A stretch of 58,828 bases of DNA. Origin: Candidatus Neomarinimicrobiota bacterium. Its GTDB lineage: Bacteria; Fidelibacterota; UBA8477; JABMPR01. Below, piece by piece: positions 27,174-36,350 of this stretch (the first letter of the stretch is position 1; each line of letters opens with the position of its first letter). Position numbers and translations under genes: made by a program. Location: contig JADHUM010000017.1 in assembly GCA_016784545.1 (NCBI GenBank), positions 1 to 58,828 of the forward strand. The letters run 5' to 3'. A model generated the notes under the pieces. It made no database searches. It saw only the letters and a program-made list of their open reading frames with translations, and was not told where the DNA came from.

Positions 27174-28334
27174 ATGCTGGCCAATCTCAGATCAGAATTC
27201 CTCCTCGATCCAGATATTCACTATCTGAACCACGGATCATTTGGTGCCTGCCCCAAAGAGGTTTTTGAAGATTACCAAAACTGGCAGCGTATTCTTGAAC
27301 GGAACCCCATTGATTACTTTACCCGGCAACTGAAAGGCCTCTTTGGCAAGGCAGCCAGTGGCCCCCTGGAAAAAGCCCGAACAGAACTGGCCCACTTTGT
27401 CAACGCAGATGCAGAAGGCTTGATTTTCACGCCCAATGTGACGGTTGCCCTGAATGCCATTGCCCATTCCATTCAACTTGAACCCCATGACGAAGTTCTG
27501 ACCACAGATCATGAGTATGGCACCATTATGGCCTCATGGGCTCGAAAATGCGCTCAGAACGATGCCATGCTTACTAAGGTAGCAATTGATCTGCCTGTCA
27601 CCACACAGGCTGAATTTGTCGACTATTTCTGGAAACAGGTAACTCCCCGTACAAAACTGATTTTAATGAGTCATATCACCTCGGCCACCGCCCTGGTTTT
27701 ACCCGTTAAAGAGATATGCGCACGAGCCAGGAAAGCTGGGATTATCACCGTGATTGACGGCGCCCATGCGGTTGGGCAGCTCGCTATGGACCTTGAAGAA
27801 ATAGATGCTGATTTTTACACCAGCAATTGTCATAAGTGGCTACTCACCCCCAAGGGAACTGCTTTTTTGCATGTCCACGCTACCCAGAGAGAAGCATTTG
27901 AACCTCTGGTAATTAGTTGGGCAGAAATCAACCAACCCTCCTTTTCCTTGCGACACGAAATGTGGGGTACGCGGGATATGGCAGGCTTCTTGTGCATACC
28001 AACGGCTCTGAAGTTTCGGGAGAAACACGACTGGCAAACCCGGATGTCAGAATCAAGGAATCTTCTGTACGAGTATCGAGAACTATTTGCCACAAGTCTC
28101 AAGCGAGAATTGATATGCAATGAATCCTGGCTGGCCCAGCTTGCCAGTGTTCTGCTACCCACCGACTCAAACCCGGGGAAACTCTGGCAGACCTTATGGG
28201 ATGAACACAAGATTGAGGCCATGATCACTAAATGGCGGGAGGAGTCTATCCTAAGACTCAGCTTTAACGCCTACAACACTCCAGATGAAATGGACTTGTT
28301 GCTCCATGCCATAAGCCATCATCTAAATCGCTAG
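27174..28334 (+). CDS. Aminotransferase class V (isopenicillin-N-epimerase-like)
   Basis: A 386-residue pyridoxal-phosphate enzyme. The N-terminal signature YLNHGSFGACP marks the isopenicillin N epimerase-like branch of class V. The cofactor aspartate lies in VIDGAHAVGQ (D195) and the Schiff-base lysine is K221 in SNCHKWLLTPKG. AGGGAGAA lies just before ATG 27174. Relatives include epimerases, cysteine desulfurase-like enzymes and kynureninase-like proteins, so the reaction cannot be fixed. A terminator separates it from greA, so it has its own promoter in the short gap. Confidence 0.87.
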   Translation: MLANLRSEFLLDPDIHYLNHGSFGACPKEVFEDYQNWQRILERNPIDYFTRQLKGLFGKAASGPLEKARTELAHFVNADAEGLIFTPNVTVALNAIAHSIQLEPHDEVLTTDHEYGTIMASWARKCAQNDAMLTKVAIDLPVTTQAEFVDYFWKQVTPRTKLILMSHITSATALVLPVKEICARARKAGIITVIDGAHAVGQLAMDLEEIDADFYTSNCHKWLLTPKGTAFLHVHATQREAFEPLVISWAEINQPSFSLRHEMWGTRDMAGFLCIPTALKFREKHDWQTRMSESRNLLYEYRELFATSLKRELICNESWLAQLASVLLPTDSNPGKLWQTLWDEHKIEAMITKWREESILRLSFNAYNTPDEMDLLLHAISHHLNR

Positions 28335-28438
28335 ATTTAACTGTCAATAAAGAGACTCTCCTTACAATATCCTGGACACGACCTGTCTTTTCATTGTGCT
28401 TTTAAAGGATTTACCCCAATATTGTCAGACATTTAAAA

Positions 28439-29572
28439 ATGAATTCATATGGAACTAGATACTTGAAAAAATATATACTCATTCTTTTGGTCACGTTATT
28501 GACAATCACAAATCTTTTTGGGCGTTGGGGCTGGGGTTCTCATCGTTTTATTAACGATGCAGCAGTCAATCATCTCCCTGAATCCATGTCCTTCTTTATG
28601 GATCACCGGAACTACTTGTCTGACCACTCCGCTGATCCCGATACGGATGATGATCCTGGATACTATCACTATATCGATATTGATTATTATCCTGAATTTT
28701 TTGCTGGTACCCTTCCGCATACCTGGCAGGGGATGATTGATTTGTATGGCCAGGGTACAATGGAGGACAATGGATTGGTACCCTGGGTGATCGAATGGTG
28801 GTTGGATGACCTGACAACTCTTATGGGAGATGGAAACTGGAATGATGTCTGGCAGGTTGCTGCTGAACTGGGTCACTATGTTGGTGATTCACACCAGGCC
28901 TTACACCTCACCCTGAATTACAATGGGCAACTCTCCGGTAACTATGGCATTCATTCACGATATGAGACCCAGATGATGAATCCTCGTCTGGATGAGATAT
29001 CCTTCCCAGATTCAATAGCACACTACTGGGAGAGCCCCATCGACTCTGTTTTTAACTATATCGAGGAAATTTTCCCTCTGGTTGATCTGATCATGGCAGC
29101 TGATGATAGAGCATACCTTGTTGATCCAAACCACAACGATACCTATTATTCCATGATGTGGGATGATCTAGGAGATACCACCACCTGGAGTTTGAATCGT
29201 GCAGCTGTCGACCTGGCAAGTATCTGGTATACAGCCTGGGTAAATGCAGGGTCGCCCTACCCTGAAGGTGTAGATGTTGATGAGATCGAGGTTCCCAGTC
29301 AATTCCAAATTGATGCCTTTCCCAACCCCTTTAATGCTCAGATTTCCCTTCAATTTCATCTGGAACAAAATATGCATACTAGTTTGATTATTTATGACAC
29401 GCAGGGAAGGCTTGTATCCACGCTTGCTCAGGGCGATTTTGGGAGCGGAGAGCATTTGCTCACCTGGAACGGGACAAACCAAAATGGAGATGAGGTCAGT
29501 TCAGGGGTATATTTATTCGTCCTGCAAACATCTGCGCAACAGCAGGTAAAAAAATTAACTTTGCTCAAATAA
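28439..29572 (+). CDS. Secreted S1/P1-type nuclease (or phospholipase C-like) with T9SS sorting domain
   Basis: A 377-residue exported protein. A signal peptide (about 10-29) probably leaves W30 at the new N-terminus; the free N-terminal Trp is a zinc ligand in this family. Further ligand motifs are WGSHRFI, HYIDID, the HYVGDSHQALH block (about 147-157) and GIHSRYE. The family hydrolyses single-stranded nucleic acids or phospholipids using three zinc ions. The C-terminal 80 residues are a type A sorting domain: FPNPFNAQISLQF, IYDTQGRLV, SSGVYLFVLQ and KKLTLLK, so export by type IX secretion to the surface or medium is expected. Confidence 0.82.
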   Translation: MNSYGTRYLKKYILILLVTLLTITNLFGRWGWGSHRFINDAAVNHLPESMSFFMDHRNYLSDHSADPDTDDDPGYYHYIDIDYYPEFFAGTLPHTWQGMIDLYGQGTMEDNGLVPWVIEWWLDDLTTLMGDGNWNDVWQVAAELGHYVGDSHQALHLTLNYNGQLSGNYGIHSRYETQMMNPRLDEISFPDSIAHYWESPIDSVFNYIEEIFPLVDLIMAADDRAYLVDPNHNDTYYSMMWDDLGDTTTWSLNRAAVDLASIWYTAWVNAGSPYPEGVDVDEIEVPSQFQIDAFPNPFNAQISLQFHLEQNMHTSLIIYDTQGRLVSTLAQGDFGSGEHLLTWNGTNQNGDEVSSGVYLFVLQTSAQQQVKKLTLLK

Positions 29573-29600
29573 AATACATCACCCACGGGAGGGTAGAATC

Positions 29601-30032
29601 ATGAATCAGGATTTTTACCAAAAAATGAGATTGGACATTCGGGAATGGATCCAAACCAAAACTGGAAAAGAGAGCCAGTGGTCAGAGTATCTGCTATTAG
29701 CGCCGGATCTCTTCCATCTACTGGCAAAGTTGGCCATGGACAAAGAGGTTCCCAGTTCAGAAAAAGCCAAAATTGCTGGTGCCTTGGCATACTTTATCTC
29801 CCCCATAGATCTTATCCCTGAAGCGCTTTTTGGACCTCTGGGATATTTGGATGATGTTGCGCTGGCAGCCTATGTCATTAATTCAGTCATGAAGAATTGT
29901 GAGCCCACTATCGTTACCAGACACTGGGCCGGCGAGCAGAACATACTGGAATTGGTACAACAGATAGTGGATGTAGCTGCTGACATGCTGGGAAATAAAA
30001 TTTGGGATAAACTCAAGGGGATGGTGAAGTAA
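29601..30032 (+). CDS. DUF1232 (YkvA-like) protein
   Basis: A 143-residue protein. The DUF1232 core is AYFISPIDLIPEALFGPLGY followed by LDDVALAAYVI (about 63-93), a predicted membrane-associated helical hairpin. Function unknown. GGGAGGG lies about 10 bases before the ATG. Its stop overlaps the next start (TAATG), so it is translationally coupled to the 23-residue-repeat protein. Confidence 0.82.
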   Translation: MNQDFYQKMRLDIREWIQTKTGKESQWSEYLLLAPDLFHLLAKLAMDKEVPSSEKAKIAGALAYFISPIDLIPEALFGPLGYLDDVALAAYVINSVMKNCEPTIVTRHWAGEQNILELVQQIVDVAADMLGNKIWDKLKGMVK

Positions 30033-30646
30033 TGAAAAAGCAATTTGATGTAAAAAGCATACTCATTGGCGTGCTGGCCACTTTGCTATTCATGTCACTT
30101 ATGTCAGCCCGACAAAATGAACCTGAGATGGGTGATCTCAGTGTGAGTTCCGTTACGATTCGCGAGGGGGGCGGGCTGAGAATTCTGTCCCATGCTGGCG
30201 AAAATACCGTTCTCATATCAGGCTCAGGTCAAGGTGGTGGCACCATCATGCTCAAAAATGCCCTGGGAGCACCATCTATGACACTGGGTGCAAATGAGGA
30301 TGGGCAGGGAGGTTTTGTTGCTTACAACCAGGAAGGGAAGATGAGTGCCCACCTGGGAACTGGTGAAATGGGTGGTGGATTTATTCGTACCTTTGATAAG
30401 AATGAATCTCCTACTGTCTACCTCGGCACGAGTGAGAAAGGTGGGGGTCAACTCACAACCTACAATGAAGTTGGAAATGAGACCGCATTTTTAGGTACTG
30501 GCACTGCAGGTAATGGATTTCTCCGAACAGCCAATGAATATGGGAAAATGAGCGCTTACCTGGGGACAGGTAATTCCAGCACTGGAATGGTCTTGCTCTG
30601 TGACCGCGATGGCAAAACCCAATGGGTTGAGAAGGTAGATCCATAA
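30032..30646 (+). CDS. Membrane-anchored protein of 23-residue glycine-rich repeats
   Basis: A 204-residue protein of unknown function. One hydrophobic anchor (about 9-25) is followed by six consecutive repeats of exactly 23 residues at 62-84, 85-107, 108-130, 131-153, 154-176 and 177-199, with a 22-residue degenerate one before them. The consensus is LGTG--GGGF-RT-NE-GK-SA- with Leu-Gly at the start, a GGG near positions 7-9 and an Asn/Asp-Gly turn. Regular spacing and small residues suggest a beta-solenoid or beta-hairpin stack. It is coupled to the DUF1232 gene by overlap. No catalytic motif is seen. Confidence 0.75.
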   Translation: MKKQFDVKSILIGVLATLLFMSLMSARQNEPEMGDLSVSSVTIREGGGLRILSHAGENTVLISGSGQGGGTIMLKNALGAPSMTLGANEDGQGGFVAYNQEGKMSAHLGTGEMGGGFIRTFDKNESPTVYLGTSEKGGGQLTTYNEVGNETAFLGTGTAGNGFLRTANEYGKMSAYLGTGNSSTGMVLLCDRDGKTQWVEKVDP

Positions 30647-30704
30647 CAACCTCTGATATTCAGGATTTTTAGATCAGAATAACTGATTGTAAGGTGGGAA
30701 CAGA

Positions 30705-32753
30705 TTGAATAAAGCCCTCATTCTCAGCATACTATTTTTAATCGCATGTAAACCAGAGATTCCACAAGACATCATCGTATCCAGCCCGGATGATAAAATT
30801 CAGGTTGAGTTGAAACTTAATCAGGGGATGCCCTCCTACGCCATCCTGGTTGATGGGAAATATTTAATCAACCCCTCAACCCTGGGATATCGTTTTCGAA
30901 AACAACCAGATCTGGTGGGTCCCTTTCAGCTGATGAATTCCAAAACAGAGATGCTTGAAGAACGTTGGGAGCCCGTCTGGGGACAGGAAAAGTCCATCCA
31001 TTCCTTGAGCAGGAGCATCAAGCTTGAACTGAGAGAACAGTTTGTTCCCCATCGGCAACTCAATCTGACGTTCCGTGTTTTAAATGATGGCGTGGCGTTT
31101 CGATATGAGATTCCACCACAACCAGGAATTGATTCAATTTTTGTGATTGAAGAATTGTCTGAATTTAATTTTACCACGCATGCAGAGACCTGGTGGATTC
31201 CCGGTGACTATGATAGCTATGAATACTTATATACCCAAACCCCCCTGGGTGAAGTCCAGGTTGTTAATACTCCCTTTACCATGATCATGGACAATGGTCT
31301 CCATGTAAGTTTGCATGAGGCCAATCTGACAGACTATCCCGGAATGACCCTGCGCAAATCACCACAGGCTGAGTTCAGCCTTATCAGTGATCTGGTTCCC
31401 TGGCCTGATGGAGACAAAGTCAAGCAGGTAGGCCAGATGACATCACCCTGGCGGACCATCACCATTGGTGAGCAGGCAACAGACTTGCTGAAATCCCGTA
31501 TGATCCTGAATCTCAATCCTCCCAGTGCCATTGAGAATACAGACTGGATTCATCCCATGAAATACATGGGTATTTGGTGGGGCATGCATCTCAACAAAGA
31601 GACCTGGGTCCAAGGACCCAAACACGGGGCAACCACATCAAATGCCATGCACTACATCGATTTCGCTGCAGAGAATCAAATTCAGGGCTTACTCATCGAG
31701 GGTTGGAATATTGGTTGGGAAAGGTGGGGGCAACCCGATGCCTTTATTATGACACAAGCCTATGATGACTACGATATTGAGAAAATTACAGCTTATGGCC
31801 GGGAACGCGGCGTCTTTATTATTGGTCACCATGAAACGGGTGCAGATGCAGATTTTTATGAACGTCAACTTGAAGATGCCTTTGCCTATGCCCATGACCT
31901 GGGTATCCCTGCAGTAAAAACCGGCTATGTTGGGGCAATTCGACCAGTTGGCCAACACCATCATGGTCAGTGGATGGTTGAGCATTACCGACGGGTCGTC
32001 AAAATGGCAGCACAATATCAGGTGAGTATTGATGTACATGAGCCTATCAAACCCACAGGTATCGAGCGGACCTGGCCAAACATGATGACACGTGAAGGTG
32101 GTCGGGGACAGGAATACAATGCCTGGAGCGAGGGTAATCCTCCAAATCATACCACGATTCTACCGTTTACCCGTTTGCTGGCTGGTCCCATGGACTACAC
32201 TCCTGGAATATTTGACCTGCGCTTTGATCGATATAAACCTGATAACCGAGTCCACTCCACATTGGCCAAGCAGCTTGCTCTCATGGTGGTTCTATATAGT
32301 CCGCTTCAAATGGCGGCAGATCTACCCGAGAATTATGATAACCAGCCAGCCTTCCAGTTCATCCGGGATCTTGAGCTGGACTGGGATGAAACTCTTTATC
32401 TGGAGGCCGAAATCGGTAAGTTTGTCACCATTGCTCGCCGCCATGGAAGTGAATGGTTCCTGGGTGCCATTACCAATGGGGATGCACGAGAAGTAGCAAT
32501 TCCCATGGATCAGATGATTATGGGAAAAATGATAGCGGAATGCTATGTGGATACTGAAAATACCCATTGGGATACCAATCCATATCCAATCTGGATAGGG
32601 TCTTATGAAGTCTTACACACTGATATACTGAAAGCAAGATTAGCTCCTGGAGGGGGAATGGCTATCAGGTTACGGCCACTTACAGAGGTTGAGATAGACC
32701 AGGACCTGGTTTCCATCTCGAAGCTACGTCTGGACCAGAGCGTGAAAACATAG
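30705..32753 (+). CDS. Glycoside hydrolase family 97 lipoprotein (alpha-glucosidase/alpha-galactosidase type)
   Basis: A 682-residue enzyme. TTG 30705 is the start: AAGGTGGG lies 8 bases before it and a lipoprotein signal (FLIAC, Cys15) follows at once. The N-terminal beta-sandwich (about 20-270) carries the GDYDSYEY block typical of GH97. The barrel contains GLLIEGWNIGWERW, VKTGYVG, DVHEPIKPTG and TREGGRGQEYN with the conserved glutamates. At the position of the nucleophile Asp of retaining members there is glycine (VKTGYVG), so an inverting, calcium-dependent alpha-glucosidase is more likely. The GH20 gene starts 12 bases later, so the pair probably degrades glycans together in the periplasm. 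Confidence 0.88.
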   Translation: MNKALILSILFLIACKPEIPQDIIVSSPDDKIQVELKLNQGMPSYAILVDGKYLINPSTLGYRFRKQPDLVGPFQLMNSKTEMLEERWEPVWGQEKSIHSLSRSIKLELREQFVPHRQLNLTFRVLNDGVAFRYEIPPQPGIDSIFVIEELSEFNFTTHAETWWIPGDYDSYEYLYTQTPLGEVQVVNTPFTMIMDNGLHVSLHEANLTDYPGMTLRKSPQAEFSLISDLVPWPDGDKVKQVGQMTSPWRTITIGEQATDLLKSRMILNLNPPSAIENTDWIHPMKYMGIWWGMHLNKETWVQGPKHGATTSNAMHYIDFAAENQIQGLLIEGWNIGWERWGQPDAFIMTQAYDDYDIEKITAYGRERGVFIIGHHETGADADFYERQLEDAFAYAHDLGIPAVKTGYVGAIRPVGQHHHGQWMVEHYRRVVKMAAQYQVSIDVHEPIKPTGIERTWPNMMTREGGRGQEYNAWSEGNPPNHTTILPFTRLLAGPMDYTPGIFDLRFDRYKPDNRVHSTLAKQLALMVVLYSPLQMAADLPENYDNQPAFQFIRDLELDWDETLYLEAEIGKFVTIARRHGSEWFLGAITNGDAREVAIPMDQMIMGKMIAECYVDTENTHWDTNPYPIWIGSYEVLHTDILKARLAPGGGMAIRLRPLTEVEIDQDLVSISKLRLDQSVKT

Positions 32754-32764
32754 AGGGGATTTCC

Positions 32765-35104
32765 ATGAAAATTGTTACCAAAGAGACGATTGTATTATTG
32801 ACAATCATGCAGGTCTTTCTGGCCTGTTCAACTCCACGAGCACCAAAAACTGAAAGTATGGATATGAACATTATACCCAAGCCACAACACATACTGGAAC
32901 AGAAGGGTGAGTTTGTTTTTGCTCAGACCACAACCGTTTGGATTTCTGATGGGATTGCCAGCAAGGCATTTTTTACAGATTATTTAAAGTCAATGATTCC
33001 CAACCTGGGTGTTGGTAAGCAGGGAGCTGCAGATATTGAAATTGATCTCATCCAGGATGCCAACTTGCCGGAAGAAGGCTATCATTTTCAAGTGAGTAGT
33101 CAAGGAGTCAGCATCACGGCCCAGGATGACCCTGGCATATTCTACGGCATGCAGACATTGCGTCAACTTTTACCACCGTCTATTGAACAGGGTGTTGCAA
33201 CCCTGGTGGGTCATAAAATTCAAGCCGTCAATATTGAAGATTATCCCAGGTTTGGATGGCGGGGCATGCATCTGGATGTCTCACGTCATTTTTTCCCTCT
33301 GGAATTTGTAAAAAAATATATCGACATGATCGCCCTCCATAAAATGAATGTATTTCATTGGCATCTTTCTGATGATCACGGCTGGAGACTTGAGATAAAG
33401 CGTTACCCGAAGTTATCTGAAATTTCAGCCTGGCGTGTTGATCGGAATGATGAAGACTGGCGGCATTGGACGCCCATCAAAGAAGGTGAAAAAAGTACCT
33501 ATGGCGGATTCTATACTCAGGAGGAAGTCAGACAGATTGTGGCTTATGCCGCTGCAAGACAGATCACCATTGTCCCTGAGATTGAAATGCCTGGACATTC
33601 CTCTGAGATATTTGCGGCTTATCCTGAATTGTCGTGCAAGGGAGAGGTCCTGCCAGTACGTCCAGCCAGCTACTGGCCCATAGAAGACATTTTTTGCGCA
33701 GGTAATGATTCGGTCTTTGTATTCCTTGAAAATATCCTGGATGAAGTCGTGGATTTATTCCCGGGAAGGTATATTCACATTGGGGGCGATGAGGCTCGAA
33801 AAACATATTGGAAAACTTGTGAGAAATGTCAGAACCGGATCAAAACTGAGGGTCTGGCCGATGAGGATGAATTGCAAAGCTGGTTTATCCAGAAAATGGA
33901 GACATTCATCATCTCAAAGGGTAAACAGCTGATTGGATGGGATGAGATTCTTGAAGGTGGATTGGCTCCAGGGGCAACGGTAATGTCCTGGAGGGGTGTA
34001 AAGGGAGGCGTGGCTGCTGCCAAGGCAGGTCATGATGTTATCATGACGCCGACTTCCCATGTATACTTTGACTATTACCAGGGTGACCCTAAAACCGAAC
34101 CTCAGGCTATTGGCGGATACACAACTCTCAAAAAAGTGTATGACTATGAACCCATTCCAGAAGCATTAAATGCTGAGGAAGCGAAATTTGTATTGGGATC
34201 CCAGGCTAATTTGTGGACGGAGTTCATCAAGACCACCTCACACGCAGAATATATGGTGCTCCCGAGAATGACTGCATTATCAGAGGTGCTATGGTCTGCA
34301 AAAGATCAGCGGGATTGGCCTGGCTTTCAAAAACGGCTGCAAAGTTTATTGCCTCGATTCGAGACACTGGGGTGGAACTACAGTCCAGGCACCTTTCTGG
34401 TAGATATTGTACCAGGACGGCCTCTGCAAAAGGATGAAGTGGAAGTCCAGTTAATTGCGGAACAAACAAAGTACGATGTTCGCTATACTCTTGATGGTAG
34501 GGACCCTGATGAGAGCTCCCTGTTATACACAGGTAAGTTGGTCATCAGGCAGGATGCTAAAATTCGAGCCGGGATTTTTGATGGTCCCACAAGCATGGGG
34601 CGCATTGCAGAAAGAGATTTCTCCTTTCACAAAGCTCTGGGCAGCAGCACGTCATATATGATGAAATATCATGTACGCTACACGGGTGGTGGCGATCAGG
34701 GTCTGGTTGATGGAATTCTGGGGTCGGATAACTCAAAGGATGGTACCTGGCAGGGTTTTGAAGGAAATGACCTGGAACTCATTCTTGACCTGGGAGAGAG
34801 CAAAGAAATCTTTCGGACTGAAGTGAATTTTCTGCAATCAACCAAAGCCTGGATATTTATGCCTGAGTATCTGGAGGTAAGTTTTTCACCGGATGGTGAG
34901 ATATGGAGAGTTATCCAACGAGTTGAAAATGAGGTGTCTGATAATAGCGAGGATGTTTCTATCAATCGATTGACTGCCGATTTTCCAACAGAGACAACAC
35001 GTTATATCCGAGTTCTGGCTAAAAATCGAGGGGTATGTCCAGAATGGCATCCAGGAGCTGGTGAGAAATCCTGGATATTCTGTGATGAAGTGATGGTCCG
35101 CTAG
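32765..35104 (+). CDS. Glycoside hydrolase family 20 beta-N-acetylhexosaminidase lipoprotein
   Basis: A 779-residue enzyme with lipobox VFLAC (Cys21). An N-terminal GH20b domain (about 35-155) is followed by the catalytic barrel: GWRGMHLDVSRHF, HWHLSDDHGWR, EIEMPGHS and IHIGGDEARKTYW, with the catalytic pair D342/E343 of the substrate-assisted mechanism. After about 520 come a chitobiase-C-like segment (RYTLDGRDPD) and a discoidin-like carbohydrate-binding domain (to 779). It releases terminal GlcNAc or GalNAc. It forms an operon with the GH97 gene. The full, unbroken domain set suggests a working enzyme. Confidence 0.9.
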   Translation: MKIVTKETIVLLTIMQVFLACSTPRAPKTESMDMNIIPKPQHILEQKGEFVFAQTTTVWISDGIASKAFFTDYLKSMIPNLGVGKQGAADIEIDLIQDANLPEEGYHFQVSSQGVSITAQDDPGIFYGMQTLRQLLPPSIEQGVATLVGHKIQAVNIEDYPRFGWRGMHLDVSRHFFPLEFVKKYIDMIALHKMNVFHWHLSDDHGWRLEIKRYPKLSEISAWRVDRNDEDWRHWTPIKEGEKSTYGGFYTQEEVRQIVAYAAARQITIVPEIEMPGHSSEIFAAYPELSCKGEVLPVRPASYWPIEDIFCAGNDSVFVFLENILDEVVDLFPGRYIHIGGDEARKTYWKTCEKCQNRIKTEGLADEDELQSWFIQKMETFIISKGKQLIGWDEILEGGLAPGATVMSWRGVKGGVAAAKAGHDVIMTPTSHVYFDYYQGDPKTEPQAIGGYTTLKKVYDYEPIPEALNAEEAKFVLGSQANLWTEFIKTTSHAEYMVLPRMTALSEVLWSAKDQRDWPGFQKRLQSLLPRFETLGWNYSPGTFLVDIVPGRPLQKDEVEVQLIAEQTKYDVRYTLDGRDPDESSLLYTGKLVIRQDAKIRAGIFDGPTSMGRIAERDFSFHKALGSSTSYMMKYHVRYTGGGDQGLVDGILGSDNSKDGTWQGFEGNDLELILDLGESKEIFRTEVNFLQSTKAWIFMPEYLEVSFSPDGEIWRVIQRVENEVSDNSEDVSINRLTADFPTETTRYIRVLAKNRGVCPEWHPGAGEKSWIFCDEVMVR

Positions 35105-35134
35105 CAAGCTTAAGGTCCATCAGTGTGGTGATTC

Positions 35135-35356
35135 TTAGGATTTCTCTGGTTCATACTGGAAAATCTCTTCCAGTGGGACTTGAAACACCCCTGCAATCTT
35201 AAAAGCCAACTCCAGGGTGGGCGAGTATTTCCGGGCTTCGATGGCAATTATCGTCTGTCTGGACACCCCGATGTTTTTGGCAAGTTCCTGCTGGGTCATT
35301 TCACCACGATTGAATCTTAGCTTTCGCATATTGTTTCGAATGCTGCAAAAAGCCAT
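35135..35356 (-). CDS. XRE-family helix-turn-helix regulator
   Basis: A 73-residue DNA-binding protein: MTQQELAKNIGVSRQTI is the helix-turn-helix, followed by YSPTLELAFKIAGVFQVPLEEIF typical of Cro/C1 and YozG-type regulators. ATG 35356 overlaps the stop of the membrane-protein gene (TAATG) with GAGGTG close before it, so I keep this start over the internal Met10. The two-gene set (small XRE regulator plus 4-helix membrane protein) is a recurrent bacterial pairing; it probably autoregulates. Confidence 0.87.
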   Translation of the reverse strand: MAFCSIRNNMRKLRFNRGEMTQQELAKNIGVSRQTIIAIEARKYSPTLELAFKIAGVFQVPLEEIFQYEPEKS

Positions 35357-35784
35357 TACACACCTCGTTGGTAATAGATAAGCTGAGTTACAAAACCAAC
35401 GATTTCAGAAACCACAAAAAAGACGATGAATACATTCATGAGCATGAGCGCTGATGGATTGAGGTAGAAGGTCATGCAGGCGATCCACACACCTGAAATC
35501 AGGACATAATGTGAGATGCTGGTGGCTTTTAACCTGATAAGACTTTCCCGCTCATCTCCACCATCCTTGACTTCATCACGATAAATGATGGCCATGATGC
35601 TCTGAATGACAATCTGAGCAAATATGGTGACTGTAATTACTCCAATGAATACGATGATCAGACTACTCTCAGGAATATCTGGATTCGCCACAACACCCAA
35701 GACTCGGCTGAAATAATAGATAAACATAAGGGAGGTTATGATGAGGGAAGCCCAGATACTTTTTTCCTGATATGATAAATTCAT
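35356..35784 (-). CDS. Four-helix integral membrane protein paired with XRE regulator
   Basis: A 142-residue protein with four predicted transmembrane helices (about 10-30, 42-65, 90-107, 113-135) and a charged cytoplasmic loop RDEVKDGGDERESLIRLKA, a pattern seen in DUF2178-like proteins that accompany XRE regulators. AAAGGGA lies 8 bases before the start. Its end overlaps the regulator gene. Function unknown; the conserved acidic-Asp-Glu-Arg loop may be its interaction site. Confidence 0.78.
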   Translation of the reverse strand: MNLSYQEKSIWASLIITSLMFIYYFSRVLGVVANPDIPESSLIIVFIGVITVTIFAQIVIQSIMAIIYRDEVKDGGDERESLIRLKATSISHYVLISGVWIACMTFYLNPSALMLMNVFIVFFVVSEIVGFVTQLIYYQRGV

Positions 35785-35893
35785 GTTAATATCCCTTTAC
35801 TAGATGTTAATAAACGCATACATAATGTAAAAGATAATTAACATCAGGCAACACATTAATCGCTGAGAAATTATACCATCGTTACCCCATAGA

Positions 35894-36325
35894 TTATGCA
35901 GTTGGTTTAAAGTAGAAAATCTCTCGGTGGGGTTGTGGCAAGTTGTCAAGCCAGCCACTTTCAATGAATCCATACTGCTTGTGCATTTGAATTGAGGGCT
36001 CATTATCCACTTCAGTAGAACTGAAGAGTTTTCCTGAAGGGCAGTGATTGAATTCAATATGCTGGAGGAGCTTTGTGGCCAGACCTCGTCGACGATAGGC
36101 ATGGTCGGTGACAACCAATTTGAGGAAAGTGCAGCCAAACCAATCTGAGTCAAAGGTGGCATAGCCAACAATTCTGGAATCCATTTCCAGGACCAGCATC
36201 ATTTTTCTGGGGATCATATGAAGAAAATGTTTTCGCCGTTTTTCACGATCAAAGATATTGAAATTTGGAGCGTCAATGGCAACGCAGGGTTCAAGATCAT
36301 GTAGCTGTGCAATTCGGATTGTCAT
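35894..36325 (-). CDS. GNAT-family N-acetyltransferase
   Basis: A 143-residue protein with the acetyl-CoA pyrophosphate-binding motif HAYRRRGLATKLLQHIE (about 75-91, Q/RxxGxA form) and a C-terminal QMHKQYGFIESGW typical of the fold. The substrate is unknown. It lies 25 bases after the butyrate kinase gene on the same strand and is probably cotranscribed with it. A 109-base gap separates it from the membrane-protein gene. Confidence 0.85.
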   Translation of the reverse strand: MTIRIAQLHDLEPCVAIDAPNFNIFDREKRRKHFLHMIPRKMMLVLEMDSRIVGYATFDSDWFGCTFLKLVVTDHAYRRRGLATKLLQHIEFNHCPSGKLFSSTEVDNEPSIQMHKQYGFIESGWLDNLPQPHREIFYFKPTA

Positions 36326-36350
36326 ATGTCGGGCAGGCTGTTGAATATCC

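Noticed and set aside
31689-32150. 153-codon minus-strand frame within the GH97 gene
   Set aside because: Antisense to conserved catalytic blocks; a shadow of codon bias.
35800-36171. 123-codon minus-strand frame overlapping the GNAT gene
   Set aside because: It is the same strand in another frame over the conserved acetyltransferase core and has no motif.
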